In this document: piece after piece, positions 16,686 through 25,687 of the stretch
Position numbering within the stretch: position 1 is the first letter of the stretch
Layout of the letters: the number at the start of each line of letters is the position of its first letter
From: an uncultured Eubacteriales bacterium
GTDB taxonomy: Bacteria; Bacillota; Clostridia; Oscillospirales; Oscillospiraceae
DNA length: 64,000 nt
Assembly: GCA_900317905.1 (NCBI GenBank)
Contig: ONIN01000001.1
Span: forward strand, 186,001-250,000
Direction: 5' to 3'
Translations under genes and position numbers: made by a program
The notes under the pieces: generated by a model
Seen by the model: only the letters and a program-made list of their open reading frames with translations
Database searches by the model: none
Told to the model about the DNA's origin: nothing

Positions 16686-18140
16686 ATGAAAGAACAAGAA
16701 TCCATTTCCAATACCCGGATCGCGCGGCTGCTGTTCGTCCTGTGCGTGATTCAGCCGTTTCTGGATGTGCTGTCCTATTGGATGAATGAGCTGGGCTACG
16801 GCACCACGCTGACCATGGGACTGCGTATGCTTCTTTTGGCAGCAACGGCGATCTGCGGCTTTCTGCTGTCCAATCGCAAACGGGCGTATCTGATCATGAT
16901 CGCTGTGCTGGCGGTGCTGGCGGCGGGACACGTCTGGGCATGTCTGCGGGCATCCGGCATCTGCGGAAAAGTATATGACCGCGGCGCCATGTTCACGGAT
17001 CTGGCAAACTTTGTCCGGGTGGCGCAGCTGCCGATCTTTGCCCTCTGCTTCATGACCTTCCTGAAACGGAGCGGTGAGCAGGGTTGGGACGCTGTAAAAA
17101 ATGCCATGGCGGTGAATCTCTTCGTGATCGCCGCGGTGGAGATCATCAGCGCCATTACCGGGACGAACCCCTATACTTATGAGAATAAATCCATCGGCCT
17201 CCTGGGGTGGTTCTACTTTGCCAACAGCCAGAGCGCCATTCTCTCCATGCTGGTGCCTCTGGTATTGTGTGCGGCTTTGAAGTGGAAATCCTTCTGGAAG
17301 ACGGTACTTACAGCCATTGTCTGTTTCGGGATCCTCTGGCTCTTCGCCACGAGACTTTCCTATCTCGCCATTTTCGCAACGGCATTTGGTACCCTGATCG
17401 TCTGGGCGGTGAATCATAAGCTCACCAAGCGGATCGCGGCGCTGCTGCTGATCCTGGCCATCGCCTGCGGAGCCACCTACTCCATCTCCCCCATGACCAG
17501 AAATCAGACCCTTGTGAACATTAACGCCCAGAAAAAGCAGGAGAAGATGGACCGCCTGATGCAGCGGGGCGTCAACGATTTCGGCTCTGACAGTGTGGAG
17601 CGATATCGCTACGCCTATGAGTGGTTCCAGCGCCGGATGGTGAACAAGTACGGGCTGGAGCGGCTGGTGGAGGCCTACAACGGCTCTGAGAAAGCCTCTG
17701 TGCTGGCGGATGCAAGGCTGCGGAAGCTGACCTACTGCCGCCTGATGCTGGAGGAGCTTCCGGCGAGCAGCCGCTGGTTCGGCTTAAATTATAACGACAT
17801 GGAGTACTGCCACGAGATTTTCGATGTGGAGAACGATTTCCACGGGATCCTGTATCTCTATGGCTACGCAGGCTTTGCTGCGCTGGCGGCATTTTTGCTG
17901 TATTTCATCATTCTGATCCTGCTGGCGCTGATTCGTAACTTCAAACAATACTTTACCACCGACGCCGGTGCCTGCGGCATCGCACTGTTGATGGGACTGA
18001 TCCACGCCTACGCCACTGCTGGTGTGTTGCGTCGGCCCAATGCTACATTTTATTTATCTCTTGTGCTGGCCTTGATCTGGTATCTGATCAAGGTACGGCA
18101 ATATGACGACCCGAAGGAGGACATGCCATGCCTGAATTGA
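16686..18140 (+). CDS. O-antigen ligase/polymerase-like membrane protein (first copy)
   Basis: This polytopic protein of the Wzy/WaaL superfamily is likely to join or polymerise lipid-linked glycans on the outer face of the membrane. About ten to twelve helices are spread over 484 residues. The N-terminal QPFLDVLSYW motif is typical of the Firmicutes members. A large extracytoplasmic loop (about residues 265-380) contains the Arg-rich region and a DVENDFHG motif. It is paralogous to the next gene, which repeats the same motifs in the same order. The ATG at 16,686 was preferred over an in-frame GTG four codons earlier; neither has a strong ribosome binding site. It is the first gene of a four-gene operon. 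Confidence 0.8.
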   Translation: MKEQESISNTRIARLLFVLCVIQPFLDVLSYWMNELGYGTTLTMGLRMLLLAATAICGFLLSNRKRAYLIMIAVLAVLAAGHVWACLRASGICGKVYDRGAMFTDLANFVRVAQLPIFALCFMTFLKRSGEQGWDAVKNAMAVNLFVIAAVEIISAITGTNPYTYENKSIGLLGWFYFANSQSAILSMLVPLVLCAALKWKSFWKTVLTAIVCFGILWLFATRLSYLAIFATAFGTLIVWAVNHKLTKRIAALLLILAIACGATYSISPMTRNQTLVNINAQKKQEKMDRLMQRGVNDFGSDSVERYRYAYEWFQRRMVNKYGLERLVEAYNGSEKASVLADARLRKLTYCRLMLEELPASSRWFGLNYNDMEYCHEIFDVENDFHGILYLYGYAGFAALAAFLLYFIILILLALIRNFKQYFTTDAGACGIALLMGLIHAYATAGVLRRPNATFYLSLVLALIWYLIKVRQYDDPKEDMPCLN

Positions 18141-19603
18141 AAACTACCCCCAGCTTCTCCGATCGGATCATTGAGCGGCTCCCAAGTATTCTGATCGTGC
18201 TCTTTGTGCTTCAGCCCTTCATGGACATCCTCTCATACTGGATGGATCGGCTTGGCATGGCGAACACCCTGACCCTGGCCCTGCGCTTTCTGGTATTGGC
18301 GGGCTTCGGTCTGCTGGGCTTCTGTCTTTCGAAACGGAAGCGGGTCTATCTGATCTTCGCCGGCCTCTGCCTCTCCCTTCTGATCGGTCATGTAATCGCC
18401 TGTTCGATCAAAGGATATCTAAATCCGGTGAGCGACATTACGAATCTGGTTCGCATCATTCAGATGCCGCTGTTTGCTTTCTGCTTCATCACGGCATTGA
18501 AACTGAATCGTCGCTGCGCCCGCGCCATCGAACAGGGCTGTGTCATCAACTTCTGGATCATCGGTGCGTCCATCGCCCTGGCATTGATCACCGGTACGGC
18601 CTCCCCCACTTATGAGGAGAGCGGCTACGGACTGATTGGCTGGTTCGCCACCACCAACGCCCAAAGTGCGGTGCTGAGCATCCTGACTCCCATCGTGGTG
18701 ACCCTGGCCTATCGGCGGAGGAATTTCCCGTTGTTCGTACTCACTGCTCTCGCGGCCTTCGCACAGCTCTATTTCCTGGCGACTCGTCTGGCCTTCCTGG
18801 CCATTGCGGTGACCTGCTTTGGCTTGCTCATCACGGCGATTGTCACGAAAAACGTCTCCAAGAAGTATTTCGTAGTTTTGTTCGTCCTGCTGGCGGTCTG
18901 CGTGGGTACCATCAAAATCTCCCCCATGTACAAAAACCAGACCCGCTACAATCAGGCTATGGCCGGAAAACAGGGGGACGCCGAGGTCATGATGGCCCGG
19001 CAGGCTGCCCGCGAGGGATCCAAGCCATGGAACGAACTGAGTCTGGTGGAGAAGCTGCCCCGGCTGCGGATCATCTATCGCTACTACAGCAAGCAGCTGT
19101 GCCTGCGCTTCAACGTCTATCGGGTCATGAAGGCTTACAACTATACATCCTCCATTATGAAGATCACTGCCACGCGGCACCAGAAAATCGTTTTCTGCCA
19201 AATGCTGCTGGATGAGCATCCCACCATTTCCCGGTTCTTCGGTATGGAACTGAGCCGCATGACCTTCCATGACAATATCTATGATGTGGAAAACGATTTC
19301 CACGGTGTCTACTTCCTCAGCGGCTGGTATGGTCTCGTCCTGATGCTGGCCTTCATCCTCTATTTCGTCTGGCTGATCGTCCGGGCTCTGATGAAGGATT
19401 TCAAGCATGTCTTCACCATCGAGGCCGGTGCCTTCGGCATGGCCTTCTGTTTGGCGCTGCTGTATTCCTATGAGACGGCCGGCGTCCTGCGAAGACCCAA
19501 CAGCTCCTTCTATCTCTCCATGCTGCTGGCTATGGTGTACTACCTCACGAAGCTGCGGTATTATCCCGCCCTTCCGGAGGAAACAAGCGAGGGAACAAAA
19601 TGA
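18128..19603 (+). CDS. O-antigen ligase/polymerase-like membrane protein (second copy)
   Basis: This is a paralogue of the preceding gene with the same layout: QPFMDILSYW near the N-terminus, multiple helices, a large loop with basic residues and DVENDFHG, and the ETAGVLRRPN segment near the C-terminus (AGVLRRPNATFY in the first copy). It overlaps the first copy by 13 bp, with AAGGAGG seven bases before its ATG. Tandem copies could have split tasks (polymerase and ligase) or different acceptors; sequence alone does not decide. Confidence 0.8.
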   Translation: MPELKTTPSFSDRIIERLPSILIVLFVLQPFMDILSYWMDRLGMANTLTLALRFLVLAGFGLLGFCLSKRKRVYLIFAGLCLSLLIGHVIACSIKGYLNPVSDITNLVRIIQMPLFAFCFITALKLNRRCARAIEQGCVINFWIIGASIALALITGTASPTYEESGYGLIGWFATTNAQSAVLSILTPIVVTLAYRRRNFPLFVLTALAAFAQLYFLATRLAFLAIAVTCFGLLITAIVTKNVSKKYFVVLFVLLAVCVGTIKISPMYKNQTRYNQAMAGKQGDAEVMMARQAAREGSKPWNELSLVEKLPRLRIIYRYYSKQLCLRFNVYRVMKAYNYTSSIMKITATRHQKIVFCQMLLDEHPTISRFFGMELSRMTFHDNIYDVENDFHGVYFLSGWYGLVLMLAFILYFVWLIVRALMKDFKHVFTIEAGAFGMAFCLALLYSYETAGVLRRPNSSFYLSMLLAMVYYLTKLRYYPALPEETSEGTK

Positions 19604-20586
19604 AATTCAGCGTTGTGATCCCGGTCTATAATGTCAAGGATTATCTGGAGAAATGCGTAGACTCTATCTTGGCACAGGCGAATGAGGAAACTGAAATTCT
19701 GCTTGTAGATGATGGGTCTACTGACGGCGTCTGCCCGGAGATCTGTGACCGTTATGGAGCGCAGTATCCGGATCAGATCCGCGTGATCCACCAGGAGAAC
19801 GGCGGCCTCGGCGCGGCGCGAAATACCGGCATTGAGGCGGCGCAGGGAGACTACCTGGTCTTTGTGGACAGCGATGACTATCTGCTGCCCGGTCTACTGG
19901 AGGACGTCTCCGCTGCCATTGAGGCGCATCCCTGCGATATCATCGACTTCGGGTTTCAGGTGGTGCGGGAAGACGGCACTGTTACCGAGACCCATGCGGG
20001 CGAGCTGCCTCATGATCGCGTTCTGAAGCTCTCGGAGTACCCGGAGATGCTGCTGGTGCTGCCCTCTGCCTGGAGACGGGTATACCGCAGAAGCCTGTTT
20101 CTGAATACCGGCATCCGATACCCCTCCAGAGTCTGGTATGAGGACATCCGAACGACGCTGAAGCTTTTTGCGGCGGCAGACGGGGTGTTCTCCATTCCAA
20201 AACCCTACTATGCCTATCTGGTGCGGGAGGGCTCCATCACCCGGAACACCAACGTCCAGCGCAATGCCGAGATTCTGGAGGCATTCGATGATCTGCGCAG
20301 CTGGTTTACGCAGCAGGGCCTGTGGGAAACCTACTATGACCAGTTCACCCGACTGGCGGTGGATCATATCCTTCTCGCAGCTTCTGTACGCGTGATCCGC
20401 ATCGACCCGAAAAGCGAGCTGATCGGTACCTTCCGCTCTTACATGGACGAGCAGTTCCCCAACTGGAGCGGCTGCCCTCTGCTGGAGTCTCTCCCGAAGC
20501 AGCACAAGCTGATTTTGAAGCTGCTGGACGGGAAACACTACCGGACGATCCGGAGTCTCTTTGCCATCAAGGACGGCCTAGGCTGA
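19600..20586 (+). CDS. Glycosyltransferase family 2
   Basis: This GT-A fold sugar transferase acts at the inner membrane face. It has VVIPVYNV at the N-terminus, the nucleotide-binding LVDDGSTD, GGLGAARNTG and the DSDD metal-binding DXD motif (about residues 91-94). The C-terminal half carries WYEDIRT, the likely base region of this subgroup. The 328-residue length is typical. The ATG overlaps the previous stop as ATGA. As the only glycosyltransferase in the operon, it is likely to add one sugar to a glycan mostly made elsewhere. Confidence 0.9.
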   Translation: MKFSVVIPVYNVKDYLEKCVDSILAQANEETEILLVDDGSTDGVCPEICDRYGAQYPDQIRVIHQENGGLGAARNTGIEAAQGDYLVFVDSDDYLLPGLLEDVSAAIEAHPCDIIDFGFQVVREDGTVTETHAGELPHDRVLKLSEYPEMLLVLPSAWRRVYRRSLFLNTGIRYPSRVWYEDIRTTLKLFAAADGVFSIPKPYYAYLVREGSITRNTNVQRNAEILEAFDDLRSWFTQQGLWETYYDQFTRLAVDHILLAASVRVIRIDPKSELIGTFRSYMDEQFPNWSGCPLLESLPKQHKLILKLLDGKHYRTIRSLFAIKDGLG

Positions 20587-20599
20587 AATCGAGGTTTCT

Positions 20600-22129
20600 A
20601 TGTCCAGAACATCCAATTCCCTGAAAAATGTGCGCTACGCCACGCTGCTGAAGCTGTTGGTTGTGGTGGTGAATTTCCTGGCCCGCCGGGTGTTCATCAC
20701 GGTGCTGACCGACGAGTATCTGGGTCTGAACGGCACCTTTGCGAACATCCTTTCTGTCCTCTCACTGGCGGAATTAGGCGTGGGCACGGCCATCACCTTC
20801 AGCATGTATCAGCCTCTGGCGGAGCACGACGACGAGCGGCTGCTGTCGCTGATGGCGCTCTATCGAAAATACTATCGGATCATCGGCTGTGTGATCGCGG
20901 TGGTTGGCGCCGCGCTGACTCCCGCACTCCCCTATCTGATTCACGACATCCCCAATGTTCCGCACATCGAGATCATCTATCTCATGTTCGTGTTCGACAG
21001 CGCGATGTCCTACTTTTTCGTCTACAAGCAGTCCATCATCATTGCGGATCAAAAGCAGTACATCGTCACTACATATCAGAACATCACTGCAGTCTGCATG
21101 GTGCTGGTGCAGATCGTCCTGCTGCTGATCACGAAGAACTACTTTGTCTACTTGGGCGTAAAGCTGGTTTCCACCCTGACCAACAATATGCTGCTGGCAA
21201 GAAAGGCGGACAAGCTCTATCCCTTCCTGAAAAAGAAGGAGATCCAGCCCCTTCCGGCGGACGTGCAGCAGGGCATCAGCCGGAACATCCGCGCCACCAT
21301 GATGCATCGGATCGGCTCCGTAGTCGTTTTCGAGACGGACAACGTGCTCATCATGTACTTTATCGGCGCCATCGCCGTGGGTTTTTATTCCAACTACCTG
21401 ATGATCACCCGGGGGCTGCAGGATATCTACATCCTGATCTACCGCGCCATCACTGCCAGCGTCGGCAACCTCTGCGCGGAGGAGGACAAATCCCACGCCC
21501 AGGCAGTTTTCTGGAAGCTGGATTTCTTTACGAGATGGCTCTACGGGTTTTCCTCCATCTGTCTGCTGGTACTGCTCAACCCCTTCATCAGTTCCGTGTG
21601 GTTGAAGGAAAACTATCTGTTTTCCATGCCCATCGTGCTGCTGATGTGTGTGAATTTCTATGTCACCGGTCTGCGGCAGAGCTCTCTGACTTTCCGGGAC
21701 GCCATGGGTCTTTACTGGTACGACCGCTACAAAGCGATTTTTGAGTCCCTGATTAATCTGGTGGTTTCCGTGATTCTGGCCATTCCCTATGGAATCGTCG
21801 GTATCTTCATCGGCACCTTTGTGAGTACCATGACCACCTGCTTCTGGATCGAGCCCTACATGCTCTTCAAGCACGGCTTCCACGCAAATGTGGGCGCGTA
21901 TTTCCGGAAATACGGTCTGCACACGCTCTACACCGTAATCATCGGCGCGGGAACCTGGTATCTGGCTTCTCTGCTGCCGGAGCTGGGATTTCTGCCCTTT
22001 GTTGGAAAGCTCTTCATCTGTGCCATTGTGCCGAATCTCTGCTACTGGCTGATTTACGGCCGGACGGAGGAATTCCGCTATGCTGTGGATCTGCTGAAAT
22101 CCAGACTCGGCGCCATTCTGAAACGCTAA
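20600..22129 (+). CDS. Polysaccharide flippase, Wzx-like (MOP superfamily)
   Basis: This is a membrane protein of about 12 to 14 helices that probably flips a lipid-linked oligosaccharide across the membrane. The N-terminal ARRVFITVLTDEYLGLNG segment and LAELGVGTAI are characteristic of Firmicutes Wzx-type flippases. The 509-residue length fits. It is the last gene of the operon and is followed by a strong terminator. Together with the two ligase/polymerase-like proteins and the GT2 it supplies the export half of a cell-surface glycan pathway. Confidence 0.87.
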   Translation: MSRTSNSLKNVRYATLLKLLVVVVNFLARRVFITVLTDEYLGLNGTFANILSVLSLAELGVGTAITFSMYQPLAEHDDERLLSLMALYRKYYRIIGCVIAVVGAALTPALPYLIHDIPNVPHIEIIYLMFVFDSAMSYFFVYKQSIIIADQKQYIVTTYQNITAVCMVLVQIVLLLITKNYFVYLGVKLVSTLTNNMLLARKADKLYPFLKKKEIQPLPADVQQGISRNIRATMMHRIGSVVVFETDNVLIMYFIGAIAVGFYSNYLMITRGLQDIYILIYRAITASVGNLCAEEDKSHAQAVFWKLDFFTRWLYGFSSICLLVLLNPFISSVWLKENYLFSMPIVLLMCVNFYVTGLRQSSLTFRDAMGLYWYDRYKAIFESLINLVVSVILAIPYGIVGIFIGTFVSTMTTCFWIEPYMLFKHGFHANVGAYFRKYGLHTLYTVIIGAGTWYLASLLPELGFLPFVGKLFICAIVPNLCYWLIYGRTEEFRYAVDLLKSRLGAILKR

Positions 22130-22169
22130 AAAACCGCTCTCTTCCTAACTTCGGAGAGAGCGGTTTTTT
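22128..22169. terminator. Bidirectional terminator
   Basis: A 14-bp stem, with its A-tract and T-tract paired at the base, separates the convergent flippase and ribU genes. Confidence 0.92.
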
Positions 22170-22182
22170 GATGGAATTGAAA

Positions 22183-22839
22183 TCAGAAGACGCCGGCGAG
22201 CTTCAGGAACAGAACCACCAGCAGCGCGAAGACCACAACCAGGACAATCAGGTTGAGGGGCTTGTACTCGGTTTTGGCGGGGCCGGCCTCAATCAGCTTC
22301 GCAGCTCTGAGAGAGCCTACCACAGGCTTATAGAGCAGCATGGTCAGAACCGCGTTCAGGGCGCCTTTGATCAGATTGAAGGGCAGAAACACGGAAGCCA
22401 GCATCCCGGCAACGACTTCCCGGGGCACGCCCATGTAGAGGGGCGTGACGATGTAGTTCCACAGAACCATGCAGATTGCCATGCAGACGATGCCGGAGAC
22501 AAGACCGACCACAGCGCCCTTCTGGTTGTGCATCTTCCGATAAATGATGGCGGCGGGAACGGCAAATGCGCAGGTGCTCAGCACGTTCATCAAGAAGCCG
22601 ATGGGACCGGTGCTGCTGACGGAGATCATCTCCAGCAGAGACGCAACCACAGAGACCAGAACGCTGGCGAGGGGCCCAAGGATGAAGCCGACGATGACCA
22701 CAGCCACGTCTTTGGGATCATAGCTGAGGAAGCCCGCCACGTTGGGGACGATTTTGCCCACCAGAGTGAGCACATAGGCAATGGCAATGAACATGCCGCA
22801 TACGGCTACGTACTTGGTGGAGAACTTTGATTTTGTCAT
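22183..22839 (-). CDS. ribU: ECF transporter S component for riboflavin
   Basis: This is the substrate-binding membrane subunit of an energy-coupling-factor vitamin importer; it captures riboflavin and works with a shared EcfAAT module encoded elsewhere. About six helices over 218 residues and the motifs DPKDVAVVIVGFILGP and GPIGFLMN are typical of RibU. The assignment is strongly supported by the FMN riboswitch in its leader. AGGAGGG precedes the ATG. A second candidate would be another ECF S component, but the riboswitch makes riboflavin the clear choice. Confidence 0.94.
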   Translation of the reverse strand: MTKSKFSTKYVAVCGMFIAIAYVLTLVGKIVPNVAGFLSYDPKDVAVVIVGFILGPLASVLVSVVASLLEMISVSSTGPIGFLMNVLSTCAFAVPAAIIYRKMHNQKGAVVGLVSGIVCMAICMVLWNYIVTPLYMGVPREVVAGMLASVFLPFNLIKGALNAVLTMLLYKPVVGSLRAAKLIEAGPAKTEYKPLNLIVLVVVFALLVVLFLKLAGVF

Positions 22840-22860
22840 GGTTTTAGAACCCTCCTGAAA

Positions 22861-22894
22861 AAGAAAATTACGCTCGAAGGAATGCCTTCAAGCG
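22861..22894 (-). terminator. Attenuator hairpin of the ribU leader
   Basis: A 10-bp stem (22871-22880 with 22885-22894, one G-U pair) with a four-base loop is followed on the minus strand by a TAATTTTCTTTTT tract. It is placed just after the riboswitch and before the ribosome binding site, as expected for transcription termination when FMN is bound. Confidence 0.8.
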
Positions 22895-22918
22895 CAACTT
22901 CATTTCTTAAGGGAAGCG

Positions 22919-23025
22919 CATCTTCTCTCATCCAGACTATACTGTCGGTATCGGAGTTTCACCGATTCGGCCTTTCGGCTCGCGGACTTTACCGCCGGTC
23001 GGGAATTTCACCCTGCCCTGAAGAC
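22919..23025 (-). promoter_or_regulatory. FMN riboswitch (RFN element)
   Basis: The minus strand carries the hallmark RFN blocks in order: AGGGCAGGGTGAAATTCCCG, then ACCGGCGGT, then GGTGAAACTCCGATACCGAC, and the closing GTCTGGATGAGAGAAG. The 5' and 3' ends pair (TCTTC with GAAGA). It controls ribU by the adjacent terminator hairpin. Confidence 0.97.
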
Positions 23026-23047
23026 GTTTCATTCGATTGTTGAGTTT

Positions 23048-23075
23048 ATTATAACACCATGTCGTAAAAAAGCAA
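23048..23075 (-). promoter_or_regulatory. Promoter of the ribU leader
   Basis: TATAAT (23053-23048 on the minus strand) is preceded by TGT, forming an extended -10, with a poor -35 TTGCTT 16 bp upstream. It lies 22 bp before the riboswitch. Confidence 0.6.
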
Positions 23076-23093
23076 GAGGTATTTTAAAAATTC

Positions 23094-24224
23094 TCAAATT
23101 CTGGTATCCAGGGTGGCGGAATACTGCTTCCGGAAGGCTTCATACTCCCCTGCATCCAGAGCGTCACGGATCTTCTCCATGAGCCGGTTATAGAACCGCA
23201 GGTTGTGGGTCACGGCAAAGCGCATGGCTAGCATCTCTTCGGCTTTGAACAGGTGCCGCAGATAAGCGCGGGAGTATCGCCGGCAGACCGGGCAGTCGCA
23301 CGCGGGATCGATGGGACTCTCGTCCAGCTTGTATTTCTCGTTTTTGATGTTGATGATGCCGCTCCAGGTGAACAGATGTCCGTGGCGGCCGTTTCTAGCC
23401 GGCATGACGCAGTCGAAGAAATCCACACCGCGCCAGACGCCTTCGATGATGTTCCCCGGCGTGCCGACACCCATGAGATACCGGGGCCGATCCTTGGGCA
23501 TGTATTCTTCCACAGCCTCGATGGTGTCGTACATCTCCTGGTGACTCTCCCCCACTGCGAGGCCGCCGATGGCGTAGCCGGGAAGATCCAGTTCGGCGAT
23601 CTGCTTCATATGCTCGATTCGAAGATCGTGGAATACAGCCCCCTGATTGATGCCGAAGAGCATCTGCCCGGGGTTCACGGCGTCATCCCGACTGTTATAA
23701 TCGGCGAGGGCTGTTTTGCAGCGCTGGAGCCAGCGGGTGGTGCGCTGGCAGGAGTCCCGGACATAGTCATAGGGCGACGGGATCTTGACACATTCGTCAA
23801 AGGCCATGGCGATGTCGGAGCCCAGATTCGCCTGAATACGCATGCTTTCCTCCGGCCCCATAAAGATCTTGCGCCCGTCCACATGACTGTTGAAGCTTAC
23901 GCCCTCCTCTTTGATTTTCCGCAGCTCTGCCAGAGAAAAGATCTGAAATCCGCCGCTGTCCGTGAGGATGGGGCCGTCCCAAGTCATGAATTTGTGGAGC
24001 CCACCCAGATCCCGAATCAGCTCGTCACCTGGGCGGACGTGGAGATGGTAGGTGTTGGACAGTTCGATCTGACAGCCGAGGGTTTTCAAATCGGCGGCGG
24101 ACAAGGCTCCCTTGATGGCACCCTGGGTGCCCACATTCATGAATACCGGGGTCTGCACCGTTCCGTGAGGGGTCTGAAATTTGCCGCGGCGGGCGTGGCC
24201 TTCCTGTTTCAAGAGTTGATACAT
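23094..24224 (-). CDS. tgt: tRNA-guanine transglycosylase
   Basis: This enzyme exchanges G34 of Asn, Asp, His and Tyr tRNAs for preQ1 in queuosine synthesis. DSGGFQIFSL holds the catalytic Asp region; GGLAVGE contacts the base; DCVMPARNGRHG carries the nucleophile Asp. The zinc site CxCxxC followed by a downstream His (CDCPVCRR, YLRHLF) is complete. At 376 residues it is the usual bacterial length. It lies 12 bp downstream of the PPTase gene. queA (43,996) and queH (59,239) are in the same window but not linked. Confidence 0.97.
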   Translation of the reverse strand: MYQLLKQEGHARRGKFQTPHGTVQTPVFMNVGTQGAIKGALSAADLKTLGCQIELSNTYHLHVRPGDELIRDLGGLHKFMTWDGPILTDSGGFQIFSLAELRKIKEEGVSFNSHVDGRKIFMGPEESMRIQANLGSDIAMAFDECVKIPSPYDYVRDSCQRTTRWLQRCKTALADYNSRDDAVNPGQMLFGINQGAVFHDLRIEHMKQIAELDLPGYAIGGLAVGESHQEMYDTIEAVEEYMPKDRPRYLMGVGTPGNIIEGVWRGVDFFDCVMPARNGRHGHLFTWSGIINIKNEKYKLDESPIDPACDCPVCRRYSRAYLRHLFKAEEMLAMRFAVTHNLRFYNRLMEKIRDALDAGEYEAFRKQYSATLDTRI

Positions 24225-24236
24225 GGCAATGATCCT

Positions 24237-24851
24237 TTACATTTCATTCTGATTTTTCAGTAATTGTTGTTGTTCAATAAAGCGGATGGTTTCCGGCGGC
24301 TGTTTGCCCTGACAGCAGACGGCAGCTGCACATTCGGGAATATCCGTGTATAGTTTGCAGAAAACTTTGTCCGCCCAATCCGGAAGGATGATTCTGCCGT
24401 TTTCACGGGAGATGGGAATGCTCCGCAAGTCCCCTTTCCCCGTGAGTTTAAACCAGCTCTCCCGCAGGGTCCAGAGCTCGAACAGTTCCAAATCACCGTG
24501 GGGCGTTTCCAGCAAGCGGCGCGCTGTGCTCTCATGGACAGAACGTCTGGATTCTACGTCGGCGCCCACCGGAAAATGAGAAATCGCCGCCAGTGCCGCC
24601 CCCTTGGTATGGCTCAGTGAGAAGTGCAGATTCGGCATTTCCGGGAACCAGGGCCTTCCTCCGGGCTGGATTTCGACCAAAGGAAGCTCCAGGCCGAAAT
24701 CATTTTTCAACGCATAGATCAGAAGAGACCAGGCTTCTGCGCTGCCGACTGCTGCGCTTCTCCCGGGGTGGAGCAGCTGTTCCGGGACAAATTTGCCGAC
24801 AGTTGTCCAATATAACAGCATATCTTGCCACCACCTCAGAAATTCTTTCAT
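24237..24851 (-). CDS. 4'-phosphopantetheinyl transferase, Sfp-type
   Basis: This enzyme transfers phosphopantetheine from CoA to carrier proteins. GRPWF, FSLSHTKG, the magnesium-binding VGADVE and WTLRESWFKLTGKG appear in the family order. It is of the Sfp/HetI two-domain type (204 residues), a class often dedicated to secondary metabolism, but no synthase cluster is seen in this window. It precedes tgt on the same strand. The start is uncertain: an ATG ten codons downstream (24,821) is possible because the ribosome binding site at 24,851 is weak. Confidence 0.88.
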   Translation of the reverse strand: MKEFLRWWQDMLLYWTTVGKFVPEQLLHPGRSAAVGSAEAWSLLIYALKNDFGLELPLVEIQPGGRPWFPEMPNLHFSLSHTKGAALAAISHFPVGADVESRRSVHESTARRLLETPHGDLELFELWTLRESWFKLTGKGDLRSIPISRENGRIILPDWADKVFCKLYTDIPECAAAVCCQGKQPPETIRFIEQQQLLKNQNEM

Positions 24852-24909
24852 TTCTTTTCAATAATATAGCATAAATTTAATTATTTGGCTACCATTCTTG
24901 AAAAAAGTG

Positions 24910-24918
24910 TGGTATACT
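24910..24918 (+). promoter_or_regulatory. Extended -10 promoter of the two-component operon
   Basis: TGG-TATACT forms an extended -10 about 80 bp before the response regulator, with no good -35 at normal spacing. A GTGTGG block in front of the -10 is also seen at the promoter near 12,230. Confidence 0.45.
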
Positions 24919-24998
24919 TAATTATTCAGTAGGATTTTAAGAGGAAACCTCTGATTATCTGTTAAAGTTTGTAAAATACACCGAAAGGAACGAAGTAT

Positions 24999-25682
24999 AT
25001 GAAAAAGATCCTGGTGCTTGAAGACGAATCCAGCATTCGCAGTTTCGTGGTCATCAACCTGCGCCGCAGCGGGTATGAGCCCATTGAGGCCGGGACCGGT
25101 GAGGAAGCCCTCCGCTGCATCCAGCAGCACCCTGACATTTTGGTGGCGCTTCTGGATGTGATGCTGCCGGATATCGACGGCTTTGAAGTCTGCCGCCGTA
25201 TCCGTGCCACCGGCTCCAAGATGGGCATTATCATGCTCACCGCCAAGAGTCAGGAGATGGACAAGATCACCGGACTCATGACCGGCGCCGACGACTATGT
25301 GACCAAGCCCTTCTCCCCTGCCGAGCTGCTGGCTCGCGTGGACGCGCTCTATCGCAGAATCGGCGGCGGCGACAACGGCGAGGACGCCATTTCCAGCGGC
25401 CCGTTCCTGCTGCATCTGCACTCCCGCACGCTGGATAAGAACGGTGAGCACATCCGCCTGACCCAGACCGAGTTTGCCATCATGAAGCTCTTTATGAACA
25501 ATCCCGGTCGCGCCCTCTCCCGCGAGGAGATCCTCAGCGCCGTCTGGGGTGAGGATTACAAGGGCGAGGTCAAGATCGTGGATGTAAACATCCGCCGCCT
25601 CCGCATCAAGATCGAGGATCAGCCCACGGAGCCGGAATATATCACAACCGTCTGGGGCTTCGGCTATAAGTGGGGTTACTGA
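24999..25682 (+). CDS. Response regulator, OmpR/PhoB family
   Basis: This DNA-binding regulator is phosphorylated by the kinase that follows. The receiver domain (about residues 1-118) has the acidic pair Glu8/Asp9, phosphorylation site Asp53 in LLDVMLP, and the conserved Lys in KPFSP. The winged-helix output domain (about 128-227) ends in TVWGFGYKWGY. AAAGGAACGA lies before the ATG. Targets cannot be inferred; downstream genes in the operon are DUF1385 and prmC. Confidence 0.95.
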   Translation: MKKILVLEDESSIRSFVVINLRRSGYEPIEAGTGEEALRCIQQHPDILVALLDVMLPDIDGFEVCRRIRATGSKMGIIMLTAKSQEMDKITGLMTGADDYVTKPFSPAELLARVDALYRRIGGGDNGEDAISSGPFLLHLHSRTLDKNGEHIRLTQTEFAIMKLFMNNPGRALSREEILSAVWGEDYKGEVKIVDVNIRRLRIKIEDQPTEPEYITTVWGFGYKWGY

Positions 25683-25687
25683 TCCCC

